The position numbers and the translations under genes are program-made. The notes under the pieces were generated by a model that was not told where the DNA came from, ran no database searches, and saw only the letters and a program-made list of their open reading frames with translations. Of a stretch of DNA of 64,000 nucleotides, positions 20,843 to 28,713 are shown in pieces (the first letter of the stretch is position 1; every line of letters starts with the position of its first letter). This DNA is from Pleomorphomonas sp. T1.2MG-36 (GTDB lineage: Bacteria > Pseudomonadota > Alphaproteobacteria > Rhizobiales > Pleomorphomonadaceae), in NCBI RefSeq assembly GCF_950100655.1, contig NZ_CATNLY010000034.1, forward strand, positions 320,349 through 384,348, in the 5' to 3' direction.

Positions 20843-21040
20843 GTGACCGACACTGACAACAAGTCCCCAGCGGCACCCCAGAAAACTCTGTCTCCCGCCG
20901 CCCTCCGGGCGCTGGCCGAAGCGGAGGAGCGCCGCCGCGCGGCCAGCGAAAGCCGTCCGCAGGAGATCGGCGGCCGGGGCGGCCTCGAACCGGCCCGCTA
21001 TGGCGATTGGGAAGTGAAGGGCATCGCGGCCGACTTCTAG
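20843..21040 (+). CDS. DUF1674 / SDHAF4-like succinate dehydrogenase assembly protein
   Basis: This 65-residue protein ends in the family signature [20 protein letters not shown] and IAADF, which defines DUF1674, the bacterial counterpart of mitochondrial SDHAF4/Sdh8. In eukaryotes that protein binds the flavinylated SdhA subunit before assembly of succinate dehydrogenase. The N-terminal half is charged and probably disordered. I chose the GTG at 20843 because AAGGA sits seven bases upstream; an ATG at 20807 is in frame. No sdh genes lie in the window, so the role rests on family membership alone. Confidence 0.85.
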   Translation: MTDTDNKSPAAPQKTLSPAALRALAEAEERRRAASESRPQEIGGRGGLEPARYGDWEVKGIAADF

Positions 21041-21339
21041 CTCAGGCCCTTCACGAAGCTCTGATCGTCTTTCACAGTTTGGCCCCATTCCCGCCTTGTC
21101 GACGCCAAGTCAGGCCAGCAGGATGTCTTCGTCCCCCGGCAATGACGCTGCGGACGGGTTCCGGCTCAATCCAGCCCCCCAGCCCCCCGGAATTCGTATC
21201 TGCCGGCGTTGCGCCTTACGAGGCGCGGCCGGGGGCGCTTTTCGACCGGCGACCGCCCCCGAACAACCCAATCGTCGATTGCGTGGCTCGTTCCAAGCTG
21301 TTAGGCCGGAACCGCCGCAGTCGTCGTTCAGGGTGTTCC

Positions 21340-21840
21340 ATGTCCGCTCCAGCCGCCATCCGTGCCCCCGGTCTTGCATTTCTAGCCGGCCTTTTCGCCA
21401 TCATCGCCGCCTGGGGCTTCGAGATCATCGGTGGCTACCTTCCCTGCAAGCTCTGCCTGCAAGAGCGCATTCCCTATTATGTCGGCCTGCCGATTCTGCT
21501 CGTCGGCCTGCTGCTGTCTCACCGCATGCCGCGCCTTGCCCGCCTCCTCTATTTCGTTGGCGGCGCCATCTTCTTCTTCGGCTCGGCGCTTGCCGGCTAT
21601 CATGTCGGCGCTGAGTGGAAGCTGTGGGAAGGTCCGTCCGACTGTGGCGGAACGCCGACGGTGATCACCAGCGCCACGGACCTGATGGCAGCGGTGAAGG
21701 GCACTCGCCTTGTTTCCTGCTCGGAAGCCCCGATCAACCTGTTCGGCCTGTCCTTCGCCGGCTGGGACGTGCTGTCCACGCTGTTCGTGGGCATCATGAG
21801 CTGGCGCGGCATCTTCGCCCGTCGCGACGCGCTGATCTGA
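21340..21840 (+). CDS. dsbB: DsbB-type disulfide bond formation protein
   Basis: DsbB reoxidises periplasmic DsbA and passes electrons to quinone. The 166-residue protein has four membrane segments, the first catalytic pair CKLC (Cys36, Cys39) after helix 1 in PCKLCLQER, and a second pair in the long second periplasmic loop (Cys102 and Cys127). The spacing suits the alphaproteobacterial family. The start at 21340 begins MSAPAAIRAP; 111 upstream in-frame codons have no conserved content. It heads a run with the SCO protein, a small membrane protein and a TusA-family protein, suggesting a periplasmic thiol and metal-handling unit. The 299 bases before it hold GC-rich hairpins only. Confidence 0.9.
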   Translation: MSAPAAIRAPGLAFLAGLFAIIAAWGFEIIGGYLPCKLCLQERIPYYVGLPILLVGLLLSHRMPRLARLLYFVGGAIFFFGSALAGYHVGAEWKLWEGPSDCGGTPTVITSATDLMAAVKGTRLVSCSEAPINLFGLSFAGWDVLSTLFVGIMSWRGIFARRDALI

Positions 21841-21931
21841 CACGCGCCCACGCCTGAAATTGATCGTTTCGCGCAAGGCCGTTCTTCGCTAGGCTCGACG
21901 CGATCCGATGCCATCGACGTTGGGAGAAGAA

Positions 21932-22531
21932 GTGAAAGCTCTACGCATCATCGTCTGGCTGCTTGTCGCGGTGCTGTTCGGCGCCACCGGCTGGCTCGTG
22001 TTCGGCGGCAGGCTTCCTTTCATGGAAAGCGCCAGCGTCGCGGCGAGCGACATCGGCGGCCCCTTCACCCTCGTCGACATGAACGGGCGCCCCGTCACCG
22101 ACAAGACCTTTGCCGGCCGGCCGCACGTCATCTTCTTCGGCTACACCCACTGCCCGGACGTCTGCCCCACCACGCTTGGCGAATACGCGGCGCTGAAGGA
22201 GCGGCTCGGGCAGGATGCAGGCAAGGTCGACCTCCTGTTCGTCACCGTCGACCCGGAGCGCGACACGCCGGAAGTGCTGAAAGACTACCTGTCATCCTTC
22301 GGCGACATCGTGCTCGGGCTGTCCGGCAGCCGCGAGCAGGTCGATGCCGCCATCAAGACCTTCCGCGTCTACGCCCGCAAGGTACCCGGCACCGACGGCG
22401 ACTATGGCATGGATCACACGGCGTCGAGCTTCATGTTCGATGCGGACGGCCGCTTCCGCGGCACCATCGCCTACATGGAAGACCAGGAAGCCGCGCTCAA
22501 CAAGCTGAAGACCCTGATCACCGAGAGCTGA
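21932..22531 (+). CDS. SCO1/SenC-family copper/thiol protein
   Basis: SCO proteins are membrane-anchored thioredoxin-fold proteins that deliver copper to, or keep reduced, the CuA site of cytochrome c oxidase. The 199-residue protein has an N-terminal anchor (about 5-23), the copper motif CPDVC (Cys74, Cys78) in GYTHCPDVCPT and the distal ligand His162 in GMDHTASS. TVDPERDTPEVL is also conserved. The GTG at 21932 has GGGAG seven bases upstream; an ATG at 21908 is in frame but lacks a ribosome site. It is followed four bases later by an unlisted small gene. Confidence 0.9.
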   Translation: MKALRIIVWLLVAVLFGATGWLVFGGRLPFMESASVAASDIGGPFTLVDMNGRPVTDKTFAGRPHVIFFGYTHCPDVCPTTLGEYAALKERLGQDAGKVDLLFVTVDPERDTPEVLKDYLSSFGDIVLGLSGSREQVDAAIKTFRVYARKVPGTDGDYGMDHTASSFMFDADGRFRGTIAYMEDQEAALNKLKTLITES

Positions 22532-22535
22532 GCCA

Positions 22536-22706
22536 ATGGCCGACCGACACAAACCCGAGACGGGCTCCACGAGGCGTACCCGGCTGTCCGACCATATGGC
22601 ATCGCTCGCCTTGCCATTGGCCGTCATAGCCTTCGGCGCGGCCCTGTCGGCCGGCTCCGACGGCGTGCGGGCCTTCGTCGATCTCTGCCGGACGGCGTTG
22701 CCGTGA
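22536..22706 (+). CDS. small 56-residue membrane protein, coupled to its neighbours
   Basis: This short gene begins four bases after the SCO stop (TGAGCCAATG) and its own stop overlaps the GTG start of the TusA-family gene (GTGA at 22703-22706), which is good evidence that it is translated. The product has a basic N-terminal stretch (ETGSTRRTRLSDH) and one likely membrane segment (ASLALPLAVIAFGAALSAG, about 22-40), then a short tail with one cysteine. I recognise no family. An accessory of the SCO protein or a membrane tether for the sulfur carrier are guesses. Confidence 0.6.
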   Translation: MADRHKPETGSTRRTRLSDHMASLALPLAVIAFGAALSAGSDGVRAFVDLCRTALP

Positions 22707-22939
22707 CCAAAGCCGAACCGCTGCGCCTCGATCTCAAAGGGCTCAACTGCCCGCTGCCGGTGCTGAAGGCCGGCAAGGCGTTGTTCGCTCTCAAGCCCGG
22801 CGATCTGCTGGTCGTCGAAGCGACGGATCCGATGGCAGCGATCGACATCCCTCATTTCTGCCGCCAGAAAGGTCATCGTCTCGTGGACCAGACGACGGAG
22901 GGCACCGTCCTGCGTTTCACCATCGCCAAGGGCGAGTGA
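22703..22939 (+). CDS. TusA-family sulfurtransferase/sulfur carrier
   Basis: This 78-residue protein is a TusA/SirA-fold protein that carries sulfane sulfur as a persulfide on Cys16 in the signature NCPLPVLK. It also shows the family segments GDLLVVEATDP and FCRQKGHRLVDQ. TusA relatives feed tRNA thiolation, molybdenum cofactor maturation or dissimilatory sulfur pathways; this short sequence does not tell which. The GTG start overlaps the preceding small gene. Grouping with dsbB and SCO suggests a thiol or oxidase-assembly context. Confidence 0.85.
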   Translation: MTKAEPLRLDLKGLNCPLPVLKAGKALFALKPGDLLVVEATDPMAAIDIPHFCRQKGHRLVDQTTEGTVLRFTIAKGE

Positions 22940-23022
22940 TCGGCCTCGCGGCTTCAGAATGAAGATCCAGGGTTTACAACCGGGCGAAGCGCCCCGGGGA
23001 ACGGGGCGGGGCGCATTGGCCC

Positions 23023-23071
23023 TTGACAGTACTCTCGGTTCGGTCCAACCGTAGTTATGTTATAACATAAC
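23023..23071 (+). promoter_or_regulatory. Zur-type operator and candidate -35 element upstream of znuA
   Basis: GTTATGTTATAACATAAC at 23054-23071 is a perfect 18-base palindrome that matches the Zur box of proteobacteria, ending 12 bases before the znuA start codon. A TTGACA lies at 23023-23028, but a matching -10 at normal spacing is not evident. Zinc-loaded Zur would repress here. Confidence 0.85.
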
Positions 23072-23083
23072 ATAGAGGGTTCC

Positions 23084-24013
23084 ATGAACCGCCTTGTGAT
23101 TGCCTCGTTCTTCGCCATGCTGACCGCTGGCCCCGCCTTCGCCGCCGATCGCCTGCCGGTGGTCGCCTCGTTTTCCATCCTCGGCGACATGGTGAGCCGC
23201 GTCGGCGGCGACCGCGTTTCGGTCACCACCCTCGTCGGTCCCGATGGCGACGCCCATGTCTACGAGCCGACGCCCAACGACGTCAAAGCCGTCGCCGGAG
23301 CCAAGCTGCTCGTCGTCAACGGCCTCGGCTTCGAAGGCTGGATGAACCGCCTTGCCGAAGCGTCCGGCTATGCCGGGCCGGTGACGGTGGCCTCCGAGGG
23401 CGTCAAGCCCCGCGAAATGGCCGAGGAAGAGGACCACCACGATCACGCCGAGGCGGACCACGCCGCGCACGATCATCACGGCGTCGACCCGCATGCCTGG
23501 CAAGACGTGGCCAACGCCGTCACCTATGTGAAGAACATCGCCGTCGGCCTGGACGCCGCCGATCCCGCCGGCAAGGCGACCTACGATGCCAACGCCGCCG
23601 CCTATGTCGCCGAACTTGAAGCGCTCGACGCCGAGGTCCGCGCCGCCATGGCGGCCCTGCCGGCCGACCGGCGCAAGATCATTACCAGCCACGACGCTTT
23701 CGGCTATTTCGGCGCCGCCTATGGGCTCGAACTCCTGGCTCCCGAGGGCGTCAGCACCGAATCCGAAGCCACCGCCTCCGACGTCGCGGGCATCATTCGC
23801 CAGATCCGCGAGGACGCCATCCCCGCGATCTTTGTCGAGAACATCAAGGATCGCCGGCTGATCGACCAGATCGCCGCCGAGACCCATGCCGTGGTCGGCG
23901 GCGAGCTCTACACCGACGCGCTGTCGTCAAAGGACGGTCCCGCGCCGACCTACGTCGACATGATCCGGCACAACATCGGTACGCTCACCGAGGCCCTGGC
24001 GCCCAAGCGCTAA
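23084..24013 (+). CDS. znuA: zinc ABC transporter substrate-binding protein (ZnuA/AztC type)
   Basis: This periplasmic cluster A-I metal-binding protein captures zinc. The 309-residue precursor has a signal peptide (cleavage after AFA near 20), metal ligands His58 (DGDAHVYEPTP), His137 (DPHAWQD) and His203 (ITSHDAFGYF), and an acidic His-rich loop (about 113-132, seven His) typical of zinc rather than manganese binders. The perfect Zur-type palindrome in its leader supports zinc. No znuB or znuC, nor AztA/B/D, is adjacent: the next gene downstream is a glycosidase. The ATPase and permease must therefore be encoded elsewhere, or this is a second, solitary binding protein. Confidence 0.9.
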   Translation: MNRLVIASFFAMLTAGPAFAADRLPVVASFSILGDMVSRVGGDRVSVTTLVGPDGDAHVYEPTPNDVKAVAGAKLLVVNGLGFEGWMNRLAEASGYAGPVTVASEGVKPREMAEEEDHHDHAEADHAAHDHHGVDPHAWQDVANAVTYVKNIAVGLDAADPAGKATYDANAAAYVAELEALDAEVRAAMAALPADRRKIITSHDAFGYFGAAYGLELLAPEGVSTESEATASDVAGIIRQIREDAIPAIFVENIKDRRLIDQIAAETHAVVGGELYTDALSSKDGPAPTYVDMIRHNIGTLTEALAPKR

Positions 24014-24217
24014 TCGCAATCGGTGCGAATTGCGACATGGCGAGGAAATTTATGCTAACGACAGGGAATCTCGGCTCAAAAGGTCAATTTCCCGGAAATG
24101 CCGCTGGAATAGCGACCTAAGGACGATCTATATCGGCAGGACGAGTGCGATGGGAATGGAGCGGGGAATCCTATGCCACCCCATCGTCTCTTCTCGTTTC
24201 ATGAGCCGAGGTCGTCC

Positions 24218-26305
24218 ATGCCGTCCACCGTCACCCTCTCCGCCGGCCCGCTTTCCTTCTCGGTCGGCCTTCCCGACCGCGGCATGCCGGAGATCCTCGC
24301 CTTCGGGCGCGGCGCGGCAGTGCCCGATTTCTGGCCGGACGTTCCGCGATCCAGCCGCATCAACGGCATGGATGCCGACGTCCCCTCGGCGGCACTGCTA
24401 CCGGTTGCCGGACTTGGCGCCTTCGGATGGCCGGCCATCGTCGGCCATCGCGACGGCCGTGACTTTCTCCTCGATTTTTCCGGCTGGACAGTACGCCATG
24501 ATGGCGCGACCGCGGTGCTCGCGGCGAGCGATGCCGTCGCGGGCATCGACATCGAGATTTCCATCCTGGCGAGCAAGACGGGCGTGTTCGGCCTTTCAAC
24601 ACGTCTGATGTCGATGAAGGACGGCGTCTACACGCTCGATCGCTGTATGGCCGGCAGCTTCCTCCTGCCTGCGGGCGAAGCGACTGCGACCCGCTTCACG
24701 GGCATGTGGGGGCGCGAGTTCCAGATCCGTCGCCATCACCTCGCCCCCGGCATCACGTTGCAGGAGAACCGCCGCGGCCGCACCAGCCACGACCGGCAAC
24801 CCTACCTCGGCGTCACCGTTGGCGACGCCCGCTTTGCCTTCCATCTCGGTTGGAGCGGCAACCATCTGGTCGCCGTCGACACGCTCGACGACGGCCGCCG
24901 CCTCGTCCATCTCGGCGCGCTGTTCGAACCCGGCGAGATCCGCCTGTCCCGAGGGGACAGCTACCAGAGCCCCGTCGTCTATGCCGCCGAGGACGCGGCG
25001 GCGCTGCAAGCCTTCGTGCGCTCGGAGATCCTGACGTGGCCGGGCGGCGCCATGAGCCCACGTCCGGTGACGCTGAACACCTGGGAAGGCAACTATTTCG
25101 ATCACCGCCTCGATTCCCTGAAGGCCCAGGCCGATGCAGCCGCCGCCTTGGGCATCGAGCGTTTCGTTCTCGACGACGGCTGGTTCGGTCGCCGCGACGA
25201 CGACACCACGTCGCTCGGCGACTGGATCGTCGACCGGCGCAAGTATCCCGATGGCCTGAAGCCGCTCGTCGATCACGTCACCGCGCTCGGCATGCAGTTC
25301 GGCATCTGGTTCGAACCGGAGATGGTCAACGAGGAGTCCGATCTCTACCGAGCCCACCCTGATTGGGCGCTGAAGGTGGACGGGCGTCCCTTCCTGCGCT
25401 CGCGCAATCAGCAGGTCCTCGATCTGACGCGGCCGGAGGTGTCCGACCACCTGTTCGAGAAGATATCGGCGATGCTGTCCTCGCACGCCATTTCCTACAT
25501 CAAGTGGGACATGAACCGCGACCTAACGCACGTCGGCGGCGTCGATGGCCGCGCGGTGACCACCGCCCAGACCCGCGCGGTCCATGCTTTGATGGCCCGT
25601 GTCCGCGCGGCCTTCCCGCATGTCGAGATCGAGAGCTGCGCCTCGGGCGGCGGCCGGACCGACTACGGAGCGCTCGCCAACACCCAGCGCGTCTGGACCT
25701 CGGACTGCACCGACGCCCTCGACCGCCTGGAGATCCAGCGCGGCGCCAGCCTGTTCCTGCCGCCGGAAATCATGGGGGCTCACGTTTCGGCCAATCCCAG
25801 CCATCAATCCGGCCGAACGCTGTCGCTGACCTTCCGGGCTCTGGTCGCATTGGCCTATCACCTCGGCGTCGAGCTGAACCCGCTCGACATGAGCCCGGCC
25901 GAACGGACGGAACTCGCCGGCTTCATCGCGCTTCACAAGCGTCTGCGCCCGCTTCTCCACGCCCCGGGAGCCAACTTCAATCTCGACCCGCGCGACGGTC
26001 GCTACGTCTGGGGCGCCATGACCTCCGATCAGGCCGCCGTCTTCGTGGCGCAAGGGCCGACCATGGTCTGCGAACAGCCGGAGCCGCTGGTCCTCCGCCT
26101 GCCGGGCTCGCCCGAACGAATGTGGCGGATCGCCGCCATCCACGGCGACAGTCCCTCGGGCTTCATCAGAATGAGCGATGGCCAGAAGAGACTATTGTCC
26201 GGCGAGCTGACCTTCAGCGCGGCGGCGCTGGCGAGCGCCGGCCTGCCATTGCCCATGCAGCGGCCGGAAACGGCTCTTCTTCTTGAGTTGACGCCGGCCG
26301 GCTAA
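24218..26305 (+). CDS. GH36 alpha-galactosidase
   Basis: This 695-residue enzyme should hydrolyse alpha-galactosides such as melibiose, raffinose or galactomannan side chains. Family GH36 features are the N-terminal beta domain, the barrel with ERFVLDDGWFGRRDDDT, FGIWFEPEMVNEES, the nucleophile Asp431 in IKWDMNRD, the CASGGGRTDYG loop and the acid/base Asp496 in WTSDCTDA. There is no signal peptide, so the substrate must be imported. The ATG at 24218 follows GAGG; an upstream ATG at 24173 adds 15 unconserved residues. It is followed 123 bases later by the AGE isomerase gene. Confidence 0.92.
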   Translation: MPSTVTLSAGPLSFSVGLPDRGMPEILAFGRGAAVPDFWPDVPRSSRINGMDADVPSAALLPVAGLGAFGWPAIVGHRDGRDFLLDFSGWTVRHDGATAVLAASDAVAGIDIEISILASKTGVFGLSTRLMSMKDGVYTLDRCMAGSFLLPAGEATATRFTGMWGREFQIRRHHLAPGITLQENRRGRTSHDRQPYLGVTVGDARFAFHLGWSGNHLVAVDTLDDGRRLVHLGALFEPGEIRLSRGDSYQSPVVYAAEDAAALQAFVRSEILTWPGGAMSPRPVTLNTWEGNYFDHRLDSLKAQADAAAALGIERFVLDDGWFGRRDDDTTSLGDWIVDRRKYPDGLKPLVDHVTALGMQFGIWFEPEMVNEESDLYRAHPDWALKVDGRPFLRSRNQQVLDLTRPEVSDHLFEKISAMLSSHAISYIKWDMNRDLTHVGGVDGRAVTTAQTRAVHALMARVRAAFPHVEIESCASGGGRTDYGALANTQRVWTSDCTDALDRLEIQRGASLFLPPEIMGAHVSANPSHQSGRTLSLTFRALVALAYHLGVELNPLDMSPAERTELAGFIALHKRLRPLLHAPGANFNLDPRDGRYVWGAMTSDQAAVFVAQGPTMVCEQPEPLVLRLPGSPERMWRIAAIHGDSPSGFIRMSDGQKRLLSGELTFSAAALASAGLPLPMQRPETALLLELTPAG

Positions 26306-26428
26306 TCAACCATTCCGGACGAAAGGCGGAGTTCGGTGATCTCCTGAGATTGCCCCTTTGGCAGGCAGTGCTTAAAAAAGAAAGGAAGGCTGGAGGGCCG
26401 ACGCACCGCCGCCCAGGGAGGGAAAACA

Positions 26429-27694
26429 ATGCTCATGCAACTGAAGTCCGCCGCGCACAGTCGCTGGGTGGAGCGCGCGCCGCATCGTCTATGGCTGCTC
26501 GGCCGCGCCGACGCTCTTTTCTCCTTCTTCGAGGCGGGCTGTCGCAACCCGCTGGGCGGGTATTTCGAACTCGACGACGCGGGCCGACCGATGGCGCCGG
26601 GCGCCGACGGCGGCCTGCCGCCATCGCGGAATCTGCACATCACCGCCCGCCTCGTGCATGCCTTCGGCATTGCCTCGCTGATGGGGCGCCCCGGCGCCGC
26701 CAACCTCGTCGATCACGGCATGGATTTCCTCTGGAACGACCACCGCGACGCGTCGCACGGCGGCTATCACTGGGGCGTCGGCTATGGAACGCTGACCGAT
26801 CCCACCAAGCAGGCCTACGGCCACGCCCACGCTCTCCTCGCCGGCGCCACCGCCAAGGCGGCCGGCCACCCCGATGCCAACCGGCTGATCGCCGACGTCA
26901 CGGACATCTTGCTGTCCCGGTTCTGGGAGGCGGAGCCGGGCGCCGTCGCCGAGGAGTTCACCGCCGACTGGCAGCCGATCGGCGACTATCGTGGCCAGAA
27001 CTCCAACATGCACCTCACCGAAGCGCTGATGGCGGCCTTCGAGGTGACGGACGACACCGAGTATCTTCGCAGGGCCGAGAGCATCGCCGAACTGATCGTC
27101 GATCGCTTCGCCTCGCGCAACAACTGGCGCCTGCCCGAGCATTTCGACGCCCGGTGGAACGTGACGCTGGAGTATGTTGGCAATCCGATGTTCAAGCCCT
27201 ACGGCTCGACGCCCGGCCATTGGCTGGAGTGGGCGCGTCTGCTTCTGCAGCTCTGGGAGCTCGGCGGCCGCAAGCTCGGCTGGCTGCCGGATGCCGCGCA
27301 GAACCTGTTCCGCCTCGCCGTCACCGAAGGCTGGGACGGCGAGCGCGGCGGCTTCTACTATACCGTCGGCTGGGACGGCAAACCGTCGGTACCCGACCGC
27401 TTCTGGTGGCCGTGCTGCGAGGGCATCGGCGCCGCCCATTTCCTGGCCTCGATCACCGGCGATCCCTTCTACGAGAACTGGTACCGCCGCATCTGGGACT
27501 TCACGACGGACCACATGATCGACCGTGCGACCGGCGCCTTCATTCCGCAGCTCGACGCGGAGGACCGGTCGGCCACCAATCCCTTCTTCGGCCGACCCGA
27601 CATCTACCACTCCGTGCAGGCCTGCCTCATTCCGCTGCTGCCGACCTCCGGCAGCCTCGTCAACGGACTGATGACCGAGGGCATCAAGGTCTGA
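26429..27694 (+). CDS. AGE-family aldose-ketose isomerase (YihS/mannose isomerase-like)
   Basis: This 421-residue (alpha/alpha)6-barrel enzyme belongs to the N-acylglucosamine 2-epimerase superfamily. Colinear similarity to E. coli YihS is visible: HSRWVE, MGRPGAANLVDHGM, EHFDARWN (His238), STPGHWLEWARLL and DIYHSVQACLIP (His394). Both catalytic histidines of the isomerase mechanism are present, so interconversion such as mannose-fructose is likely. RWPIVEA of YihS is replaced by FWWPCCEGI, so specificity may differ. GGGAGGG precedes the ATG. With the alpha-galactosidase it could process galactomannan fragments; with the kinases and aldolase nearby it may serve another sugar. Confidence 0.85.
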   Translation: MLMQLKSAAHSRWVERAPHRLWLLGRADALFSFFEAGCRNPLGGYFELDDAGRPMAPGADGGLPPSRNLHITARLVHAFGIASLMGRPGAANLVDHGMDFLWNDHRDASHGGYHWGVGYGTLTDPTKQAYGHAHALLAGATAKAAGHPDANRLIADVTDILLSRFWEAEPGAVAEEFTADWQPIGDYRGQNSNMHLTEALMAAFEVTDDTEYLRRAESIAELIVDRFASRNNWRLPEHFDARWNVTLEYVGNPMFKPYGSTPGHWLEWARLLLQLWELGGRKLGWLPDAAQNLFRLAVTEGWDGERGGFYYTVGWDGKPSVPDRFWWPCCEGIGAAHFLASITGDPFYENWYRRIWDFTTDHMIDRATGAFIPQLDAEDRSATNPFFGRPDIYHSVQACLIPLLPTSGSLVNGLMTEGIKV

Positions 27695-27719
27695 TCGTCA
27701 GGAGAGATAGAGTTGACGG

Positions 27720-27748
27720 ACGCCGTCGGTCTTGGCCGGCGGCGTTTT
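27720..27748 (+). terminator. intrinsic terminator after the AGE isomerase gene
   Basis: A 10-base stem with one mismatch (27720-27729 with 27736-27745) and a 6-base loop is followed by TTTTCGTT. It sits 25 bases after the isomerase stop and just before the convergent permease gene. Confidence 0.75.
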
Positions 27749-27751
27749 CGT

Positions 27752-28702
27752 TCACCCCTTGGCCTTGCCGAGCGATGACGAGGCGACGGCCAGCACGATG
27801 ATCGAGCCGATCAGCACCTCGCGCACATAGCTGTCGATGCTCATCTGGGTGAGGCCGTTGCCAAGCACGCCGAGGATCAGCACGCCGACCAGCGTCGCCA
27901 GCACATGCGGCTCGCCCTCTTCGCTCATGGTCATGCCGAGGAAGACGGCGGCGATCGCATCGAGCATCAGGCCGGACCCCTGCGTCGGATTGGCCGAAGC
28001 CACCCGGCTCGCATACATCAGGCCAGCGAGCGCCGCACCGAGACCGCTGAGGCCGAAGGCCAGGAAGCGCAACCGTCTGACACGGATACCGGCAAGACGC
28101 GCCGCCTCCTTGTTGCCGCCGATCGCATAGAGCCGGCGGCCGAAGGTGGTCTGCTCCAGCGTGAACCAGACGGCGAGGAGCACCAGGGCCGCGACGATGG
28201 TCAGGCTCGGAAGGCTAATGGTTTCGGTGAGCGAGATGCCGGAACGGGCAAAGCCGGAAAAGGCCGCGGGAATGTCGCGTCCGAAGATGGTCTTGCCGCC
28301 GGAGACCAGGAAGGCAAGGCCGCTGTAGACGGTCAGGGTGCCGAGCGTCGCCACGAAGGGCAGGATGCCGACATAGGCGACGAGCGCGCCGTTGAGAAGG
28401 CCGCCGACCAGCCCGACGACGAGCGCCAGCGCCACGCCGACCCACACTCCGTGGCCGTCGCGAAAGGCCAGCGCCGCCACGATACCGGCGAGCGAGGCCA
28501 TCGAGCCGACGGAAAGGTCGAAGTCGCCCATCACCATGACGATGGTCATCGTGAAGGCCACCACGGCCAGCATAGACACCTGCTGGCTGATGTTCAGCCA
28601 GTTCTTCGCCGTCATGAAGGTGTCGGGAATTTCGACCCAGAAGAAGAGGACGACGAGAATGAAGCCGATCAGCGTGCCGTAGGTCTTGAGCGCGGAAGCC
28701 AC
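27752..28702 (-). CDS. ribose-type sugar ABC transporter, permease
   Basis: This 316-residue inner-membrane permease of the RbsC/XylH type has about eight to ten membrane segments. It carries the family blocks DFDLSVGSMASLAGIVAAL and GALVAYVGILPFVATLGTL, and RLYAIGGNKEAARLAGI, the cytoplasmic loop that contacts the ATPase. I placed the start at the GTG at 28702, 11 bases after the ATPase stop and with AAGGA seven bases upstream. An ATG at 28747 would overlap the ATPase gene. The operon order is binding protein, ATPase, permease. The substrate is unknown. Confidence 0.92.
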   Translation of the reverse strand: MASALKTYGTLIGFILVVLFFWVEIPDTFMTAKNWLNISQQVSMLAVVAFTMTIVMVMGDFDLSVGSMASLAGIVAALAFRDGHGVWVGVALALVVGLVGGLLNGALVAYVGILPFVATLGTLTVYSGLAFLVSGGKTIFGRDIPAAFSGFARSGISLTETISLPSLTIVAALVLLAVWFTLEQTTFGRRLYAIGGNKEAARLAGIRVRRLRFLAFGLSGLGAALAGLMYASRVASANPTQGSGLMLDAIAAVFLGMTMSEEGEPHVLATLVGVLILGVLGNGLTQMSIDSYVREVLIGSIIVLAVASSSLGKAKG

Positions 28703-28713
28703 TGGGAATTCCT

